DNA of 64,000 bases from Erwinia phyllosphaerae. Lineage in GTDB: Bacteria; Pseudomonadota; Gammaproteobacteria; Enterobacterales; Enterobacteriaceae. Positions 59,371 through 64,000 of this stretch are shown here, piece by piece. The notes below the pieces were generated by a model. It was not told where the DNA came from and searched no databases. It worked only from the letters and a program-made list of their open reading frames with translations. Both the position numbers and the translations under genes were made by a program. The stretch lies in assembly GCF_019132875.1 (NCBI RefSeq), contig NZ_JAHSPF010000008.1:124001-188000 (forward strand), given 5' to 3'. Numbering within the stretch: position 1 is the first letter of the stretch; each line of letters opens with the position of its first letter.

Positions 59371-59559
59371 CTACTTTTTCTTTGGCCAGTCGTCGTCGTC
59401 ATCCCACTTATCGTTGAAATCACGATGCGGCGGCAAATCGGGTTTGTTGTCCATATATTTTTTGTGGTCGATACGCTTCAGGTCTTTATAGACGTTCATC
59501 AGTATGCCGACCATCAGCACGATACCTATCAGCCACCAGTAGTGTTTAAGCCATTCCAT
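59371..59559 (-). CDS. ypfN: YpfN, small membrane protein (UPF0370)
   Basis: 62 residues (66 in E. coli). One N-terminal transmembrane helix ([17 protein letters not shown]) followed by a charged cytosolic tail with the family signature [20 protein letters not shown]. The function is unknown. It lies 9 bases after dapE on the same strand, the E. coli order. Confidence 0.94.
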   Translation of the reverse strand: MEWLKHYWWLIGIVLMVGILMNVYKDLKRIDHKKYMDNKPDLPPHRDFNDKWDDDDDWPKKK

Positions 59560-59568
59560 ATTTCATCC

Positions 59569-60696
59569 TTACGCGATTAACTGTTCCATGATGCGTTGGT
59601 ACATTCTGCTCAACAGCTGTAGATCGGCGGCCTTCACGCACTCATTGATTTTATGAATGGTCGCGTTGACCGGCCCCAGCTCTACCACCTGCGCGCCCAT
59701 ACGTGCGATAAAGCGGCCGTCGGAAGTACCGCCGGTGGTCAGCAGCTGCGGCTTAATTTCATTATAGTGCTCAACGGCGTTTACCACCGCCTCAACCAGT
59801 TTGCCGGTCGAAGTCAGGAATGGCTGACCGGAAACCACCCAGTCCAGCGAGTAGCGCAGCTGATGACGATCCAGCAGATCTTTTACGCGCTGCTTGATCA
59901 TCTCATCGGTCAGTTCCGTACTAAAACGGAAATTAAACTGTACGAAAAATTCGCCCGGAATCACGTTGTTGCTGCCGGTTCCGGCCTGCACGTTGGCAAT
60001 CTGCATACTGGTAGGCGGGAAAAATTCGTTGCCCCGATCCCATTCCGTTGCCGCCAGCTCGTTTAAAGCAGGCAGCGCGCGGTGTACCGGATTATCGGCC
60101 AGATGAGGATAAGCAACGTGGCCCTGCACGCCGTGAATGGTCAGGTTAGCGGTCATGGAGCCGCGACGGCCATTTTTAACCACGTCGCCCACTACTTCGG
60201 TGCTGGAAGGCTCGCCAACCAGGCAATAGTCAAGACGTTCGTGGCGCGCCATAAGCGCTTCGACCACCTTCACCGTACCGTTGGTGGCGCTGGCTTCTTC
60301 ATCCGACGTGATCAAAAAAGCCAGGCGGCCTTTGTGGTTGGGATGGGTCGCGACAAATCTTTCGGCTGCGACAATCATCGCGGCCAGCGAGCCTTTCATA
60401 TCGGCCGCGCCGCGCCCAAACAGCATGCCGTCGCGAATGGTGGGTTCAAACGGCGGATTAATCCAGCGGCTGGCGTCGCCCGCCGGCACCACGTCGGTAT
60501 GGCCGGCAAATGCCAGCGTTTCGCCTTTGCCGCGCCATGCCCAAAAATTCTGCGTGTCGCCAATATTCATTGCTTCAACGGTAAAGCCCAGCGCCTGAAG
60601 GCGCTCGATCATCAGGGCCTGGCAACCGGCATCATCCGGGCTGAGGGAAGGACGACGAATAAGCTGCTGCGTCAGCTCAATGACCGGACAAAACAT
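59569..60696 (-). CDS. dapE: Succinyl-diaminopimelate desuccinylase
   Basis: 375 residues, the E. coli length. A dinuclear zinc M20 peptidase-family enzyme that releases LL-DAP for lysine and peptidoglycan. Metal and catalytic motifs [34 protein letters not shown] and the final HKINECV are intact; a dimerisation domain lies in the middle. It begins 2 bases after yffB ends, so both are on one transcript with ypfN. Confidence 0.98.
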   Translation of the reverse strand: MFCPVIELTQQLIRRPSLSPDDAGCQALMIERLQALGFTVEAMNIGDTQNFWAWRGKGETLAFAGHTDVVPAGDASRWINPPFEPTIRDGMLFGRGAADMKGSLAAMIVAAERFVATHPNHKGRLAFLITSDEEASATNGTVKVVEALMARHERLDYCLVGEPSSTEVVGDVVKNGRRGSMTANLTIHGVQGHVAYPHLADNPVHRALPALNELAATEWDRGNEFFPPTSMQIANVQAGTGSNNVIPGEFFVQFNFRFSTELTDEMIKQRVKDLLDRHQLRYSLDWVVSGQPFLTSTGKLVEAVVNAVEHYNEIKPQLLTTGGTSDGRFIARMGAQVVELGPVNATIHKINECVKAADLQLLSRMYQRIMEQLIA

Positions 60697-60698
60697 AA

Positions 60699-61058
60699 TC
60701 AGGACTTCTCCACAATAAAAGACGAATAGCTGGCTTCATTAAAGCCCAGCAGCATAGAGCCATCGGCGCGGCTGAGCAACGGTCGTTTAATCATTGCCGG
60801 TTGTTCCAGCATCAGCTGCTGCGCGGTAGCGGCGTTATTAACCTTTGCGCGCGTTTCTTCGCTCAGCTTGCGCCAGGTAGTGCCGCGCGTGTTAAGCAAT
60901 GCTTCCCAGCCCAGCACGTCGGTAAAAGTTTGCAGCAAGGCGGCATCCAGCCCGTCTGCGCGATAGTCGTGGAACTGATAAGCTATCTGGTTTGCCTCTA
61001 AATACTTCCTCGCCTTTTTTATCGTGTCGCAATTTTTAATGCCGTACATCGTCAGCAT
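60699..61058 (-). CDS. yffB: YffB, ArsC/Spx-family protein
   Basis: 119 residues (118 in E. coli). Thioredoxin-like fold of the ArsC family; the N-terminal [16 protein letters not shown] keeps one cysteine, and [10 protein letters not shown] and IKRPLL match YffB. The activity is not established. It is the first gene of yffB-dapE-ypfN. A second weaker ArsC-family gene (yfgD) is at 47.2-47.5 kb; the two are distinct subfamilies. Confidence 0.95.
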   Translation of the reverse strand: MLTMYGIKNCDTIKKARKYLEANQIAYQFHDYRADGLDAALLQTFTDVLGWEALLNTRGTTWRKLSEETRAKVNNAATAQQLMLEQPAMIKRPLLSRADGSMLLGFNEASYSSFIVEKS

Positions 61059-61191
61059 GGCGGGTTCCCTTCTTTTTTTTATGGGTTTAATCTATATTCG
61101 ATACTGCTCGGGCGCGTAGTTTACAACGGATGCGCCTGCGAGGCACGGAAGACGGTATAAACTCAAGAGAGCAGGAATAAGGAGGGGCAAT

Positions 61192-61386
61192 ATGAACTAT
61201 ATGACAGCGTCTTCCGCCCATACGGTTGAAGAAACCCAGTCGACAATTGTAATCGCCAGGAAAAACGAGAGCCGTTGCGACGAGTTTAACCATATCGTTG
61301 AAGCGGTGCTGGCCGAACACCCGGATGCCAAAACGCATATTGACAGCGAGAGCGGCGGCTATGACAAAATTATCGTTTTGAAGTAA
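61192..61386 (+). CDS. Uncharacterized small protein, 64 residues
   Basis: Family not recognised. A very strong SD (AAGGAGG) stands 7 bases before the ATG, the codon use resembles host genes, and a hairpin follows the stop, so a real gene is likely. The protein is soluble and mildly acidic with no cysteine pair or membrane segment; the second half (EFNHIVEAVLAEHPDAKTHI) looks like an amphipathic helix followed by a beta strand KIIVLK. It sits between divergent yffB and ypfM, where E. coli has nothing of this kind that I recall. Confidence 0.7.
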   Translation: MNYMTASSAHTVEETQSTIVIARKNESRCDEFNHIVEAVLAEHPDAKTHIDSESGGYDKIIVLK

Positions 61387-61392
61387 CGTGCG

Positions 61393-61420
61393 AGGGGGCG
61401 TGGCCCCCTTAACCGTTTTT
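61393..61420 (+). terminator. Hairpin after the 64-residue gene
   Basis: AGGGGGC/GCCCCCT with a 3-base loop, followed by TTAACCGTTTTT. Confidence 0.5.
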
Positions 61421-61591
61421 CGCCGTACCTGACCTTGCAACGTCCTACCTCCCGGAACATCCTCCGCTTAACTCCTCTTTTTAGCTGATGCTTACCAATC
61501 AGCGACTTAGCAAATGCTCTGACGCCTGATGATAAGCAGGCTATTAATTCCTTTAAAAATCAGTCGATAAGAAATGTGCGTTACCTCACGT

Positions 61592-61609
61592 ATTAGGATA
61601 AATCCTAAT
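61592..61609. promoter_or_regulatory. Upstream palindrome of the ypfM region
   Basis: ATTAGGA TAAA TCCTAAT, a perfect 7-base inverted repeat. Its TTAGGA-N4-TCCTA core is repeated 60 bases downstream, next to the ypfM promoter, which argues for a shared regulator. The GGA-N4-TCC pattern resembles RcsB-type sites; this is a guess. Confidence 0.6.
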
Positions 61610-61638
61610 TTTTAGGGGGTTTTCATGGTCGAAAGTAG

Positions 61639-61668
61639 TTCACTTCGCCTTAGGAATAATCCTATAAT
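61639..61668 (+). promoter_or_regulatory. ypfM promoter with overlapping dyad
   Basis: TTCACT (61639-61644) and TATAAT (61663-61668) with 18-base spacing. The spacer holds TTAGGAATAATCCTA (61650-61664), which matches the palindrome at 61592-61609 and overlaps the -10. The first transcribed base would be about 20 bases before ypfM. Confidence 0.6.
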
Positions 61669-61696
61669 AGCCTCACTACAACGAGAGAGGTGATGT

Positions 61697-61759
61697 ATGA
61701 TCGACTTAGAACTGGGGAACTGGAAAGACTTTATCGAAGCGATGTTGACTCGTAAGTAA
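61697..61759 (+). CDS. ypfM: YpfM, 20-residue protein
   Basis: A tiny gene, ATG at 61697 with GAGAGGTG 6 bases upstream and TAA at 61757. Its product contains LELGNWKDFIEAML, matching the 19-residue E. coli YpfM, which lies at the same place beside acrD. The function is unknown. A promoter, a repeated dyad and a strong terminator surround it, so it is its own transcription unit. Confidence 0.9.
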   Translation: MIDLELGNWKDFIEAMLTRK

Positions 61760-61821
61760 CACATTCATAAAGAGAAGCTCAGCGACAGCATCAACCAGCT
61801 TAACTTTCAGTATCCGACTTA

Positions 61822-61849
61822 AAAAGGCAGCCCCCGGGCTGCCTTTTGC
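61822..61849. terminator. Bidirectional terminator between ypfM and acrD
   Basis: AAAAGGCAGCCC/GGGCTGCCTTTT, with T4 on the + strand and T5 on the - strand. It ends ypfM and the convergent acrD. Confidence 0.85.
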
Positions 61850-61852
61850 TTA

Positions 61853-64000
61853 TTATGCGATCGGCTTCTCTTTTAGTGGAAAGCGCCGACGGACCAGCAC
61901 AAAGAATATCGGCACAAAAATGAGCGCCAGCACGGTGGCCGCAAACATGCCGCCCATGACGCCGGTACCCACGGCATGCTGGCTGCTGGAGCCTGCACCG
62001 TTGCCAATAGTCATTGGCAGTACGCCAAACATAAAGGCCAGCGAAGTCATCAGAATAGGACGCAGGCGCTGGCGCGAAGCTTCCAGCGTCGCCTCAAGCA
62101 GATCGCGTCCTTTGCTGTTCATGTCGTTAGCAAATTCCACGATAAGAATCGCGTTTTTCGCCGACAGCCCAATAACGGTGAGCAAGCCAACCTGAAAGTA
62201 AACGTCGTTTTCGAGGCCGCGCAGCCAGGTTGCCGCCAGCGCGCCGACCACGCCCAGCGGCACCACCAGCATAACGGAAAAGGGCACCGACCAGCTCTCA
62301 TAAAGCGCGGCCAGGCACAGAAACACCACCAGCAGAGAGACGGCATAAAGCGCCGGAGCCTGTGCGCCGCTCATCCGTTCCTGATAGGACGCGCCGGTCC
62401 ACTGGACGCCAAAACCCTGCGGTAGCTTGCTGACCAGCTGCTCCATAATATCCATTGCGGTGCCGGTACTGACGCCCTGGGCCGATTCGCCAACGATCTC
62501 CACGGCCGAATAACCGTTATAGCGCTCCAGGCGGGGCGAACCCGTTTCCCAACGAGTGGTGGCAAAGGCGGAAAACGGCACCATGCCGCCTGCGCTATTG
62601 CGCACATACCATTTATCAATGTCGTCCGGCAGCATGCGGAAAGGCGCTGCCGCCTGAACGTAAACTTTTTTTACGCGGCCACGGTCCAAAAAGTCGTTCA
62701 CATAGGTTGAGCCCCAGCCGGTGGTCAGCGTGTCGTTGACATCATCGATGGAAACGCCAAGCGCCTGCGCCTTATGCTGATCGATATCGATTCGCAGCTG
62801 CGGCGTATCGTCCAGACCGTTATGGCGAACCCTCGCCAGCGACGGATTGCTTTCGGCCATTGCCAGCAGCTGGTCGCGTGCCTGCATCAGCGCATCGTGT
62901 CCCAGGCCTGCGTGATCCTGCAATTCCATATCGAAGCCGGCCGAGTTGCCCATACCGGTAATCGCGGGCGGGCTGCTGGCGATAACGCGACCTTCACGGA
63001 TATTTTTGAACGCTTTGGTGGCGCGCTCAATAATGGCAAAAGCGCTGTTTTCCGCGCCCGAGCGATCCTGCCAGTCTTTCAGGCGCACAAACATTCGCGC
63101 CACGTTTTGACCGTTGCCGCCGGGGCCTGCGCCAATAGTTGAGAAGACCGAAAGTACGTTATCTTTTTCCTGGGTCAGATAATATTGCTCGACCTTATTC
63201 ACCACTTTATTGGTTTGCTGTAGCGTCGCGCCCGGCGGTAGCTGCACCTGGGTGGTGAACACGCCCCGGTCTTCCAGCGGCAGGAAAGAGGTAGGCAAAT
63301 GCATAAACAGCAGCGCCATACCGGCAATCAGCAGAGCATAAAGCAGCAGCCAGTGTCCGGTTTTTGCCAGAACCCGGCTTACGCCGCGCTCATAACGCTG
63401 TGCATTACGGTTAAAAGTGCGGTTAAACCAGCCAAAAAAGCCTCGTCGTTCGTGATGACCTCCCGATGGCAGCGGTTTAAGCAGCGTGGCGCACAGCGCG
63501 GGCGTCAGAACCATTGCGACGATGACCGAAAGCACCATTGCGGAAACAATAGTGACGGAAAACTGGCGATAAATCGCGCCCGTGGTGCCGCCGAAAAAGG
63601 CCATGGGCACGAAAACAGCGGAAAGTACCAGCGTAATGCCGACCAGCGCGCCCTGAATCTGTCCCATCGATTTGCGCGTGGCCTCACGTGGCGACAGGCC
63701 TTCCTCGCTCATTATTCGCTCAACGTTTTCTACCACCACGATGGCATCGTCCACCAGCAGGCCTATCGCCAGCACCATGGCAAACATGGTCAGCGTATTA
63801 ATACTGAATCCGCAGGCCGAAAGAATAGCGAAAGTGCCCAGCAGCACCACGGGAACGGCGATAGTGGGAATTAGCGTAGCGCGAAAATTCTGCAAAAACA
63901 GGTACATTACGACAAACACCAGCGCGATTGCTTCGAGCAGCGTTTTTACCACGTCCTCAATGGAGGCCACGACAAACGGCGTGGTTTCATAGGCGATTTC
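61853..64000 (-). CDS. acrD: RND efflux pump AcrD, C-terminal part (start outside window)
   Basis: 715 codons remain of a protein that is 1037 residues in E. coli; the frame continues past the window edge. RND motifs are present: the membrane charge-relay segment [32 protein letters not shown], the [21 protein letters not shown] porter loop, and [13 protein letters not shown]. Sequence details (NGQNVARMF, final RRRFPLK) follow AcrD rather than AcrB. AcrD with AcrA and TolC exports aminoglycosides and other amphiphiles. The ypfM neighbourhood confirms the identity. Confidence 0.95.
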   Translation of the reverse strand, partial: EIAYETTPFVVASIEDVVKTLLEAIALVFVVMYLFLQNFRATLIPTIAVPVVLLGTFAILSACGFSINTLTMFAMVLAIGLLVDDAIVVVENVERIMSEEGLSPREATRKSMGQIQGALVGITLVLSAVFVPMAFFGGTTGAIYRQFSVTIVSAMVLSVIVAMVLTPALCATLLKPLPSGGHHERRGFFGWFNRTFNRNAQRYERGVSRVLAKTGHWLLLYALLIAGMALLFMHLPTSFLPLEDRGVFTTQVQLPPGATLQQTNKVVNKVEQYYLTQEKDNVLSVFSTIGAGPGGNGQNVARMFVRLKDWQDRSGAENSAFAIIERATKAFKNIREGRVIASSPPAITGMGNSAGFDMELQDHAGLGHDALMQARDQLLAMAESNPSLARVRHNGLDDTPQLRIDIDQHKAQALGVSIDDVNDTLTTGWGSTYVNDFLDRGRVKKVYVQAAAPFRMLPDDIDKWYVRNSAGGMVPFSAFATTRWETGSPRLERYNGYSAVEIVGESAQGVSTGTAMDIMEQLVSKLPQGFGVQWTGASYQERMSGAQAPALYAVSLLVVFLCLAALYESWSVPFSVMLVVPLGVVGALAATWLRGLENDVYFQVGLLTVIGLSAKNAILIVEFANDMNSKGRDLLEATLEASRQRLRPILMTSLAFMFGVLPMTIGNGAGSSSQHAVGTGVMGGMFAATVLALIFVPIFFVLVRRRFPLKEKPIA

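Noticed and set aside
1-64000. tRNA, rRNA and prophage genes
   Set aside because: I found no tRNA-like cloverleaf, rRNA segment, integrase or phage structural gene in the window.

Overview
The window is chromosomal DNA of a gamma-proteobacterium of the order Enterobacterales. Most genes match Escherichia coli K-12 in sequence and order (the pepB-sseB-sseA-ndk-rlmN-rodZ-ispG-hisS-yfgM-bamB-der, xseA-guaBA, yfgF-ppx-ppk-purN-purM-upp-uraA-hda-yfgD-bepA and bcp-gcvR-dapA-bamC-purC-ypfJ-tmcA-ypfN-dapE-yffB-ypfM-acrD blocks). The differences point to the Erwiniaceae (Pantoea, Mixta or Erwinia) rather than to Escherichia: pilW between rlmN and rodZ, a membrane PQQ dehydrogenase, a protealysin-emfourin pair, a large-subunit Pst transporter beside ppk, and an iscS that runs straight into pepB without iscU, iscA, hscBA or fdx. 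The genus assignment is an inference; no rRNA or tRNA gene is present to test it.

Layout. 1-13.9 kb: the 3' part of iscS, pepB, sseB, convergent sseA, ndk, then a long co-directional series rlmN-pilW-rodZ-ispG-hisS-yfgM-bamB-der (rRNA/tRNA modification, cell shape, isoprenoids, translation, outer-membrane assembly, ribosome biogenesis). 13.9-20.1 kb: an accessory zone with an AT-rich orphan gene, a 13-unit octamer tandem repeat, yfgJ, a PQQ dehydrogenase with a structured leader, and the protealysin/emfourin operon. 20.1-24.8 kb: xseA divergent from guaBA. 24.9-29.1 kb: a second accessory zone with a Tat-exported amidohydrolase and its TetR regulator and operator, an Rpn-family nuclease, and vapBC bounded by a decayed copy of the mgtE 3' end. 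29.2-42.4 kb: mgtE, yfgG, yfgF (degenerate EAL domain, perfect FNR box), then tehB-ppx-ppk divergent from pstC-pstA-pstB with a PhoB box between them. This is a polyphosphate/phosphate module. 42.4-53 kb: purMN under a PurR box, upp-uraA, hda, yfgD, bepA, a periplasmic DsrE-like protein, a diguanylate cyclase, and gcvR-bcp. 53-64 kb: dapA-bamC-purC, ypfJ-tmcA, ypfN, yffB-dapE, a 64-residue orphan, ypfM behind two matching dyads, and the C-terminal two thirds of acrD.

Pathways represented: purines (guaB, guaA, purC, purM, purN), pyrimidine salvage (upp, uraA), lysine/peptidoglycan (dapA, dapE), outer-membrane biogenesis and quality control (bamB, bamC, bepA, yfgM) and phosphate storage and uptake (ppk, ppx, pst). 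The core is ordinary. The most informative departures are the collapsed isc locus with a truncated IscS, the mgtE-derived relic flanking vapBC, the loss of catalytic residues in YfgF, the orphan gene next to the octamer repeat, and the twin palindromes before ypfM. I did not find a clearly new multi-gene system.
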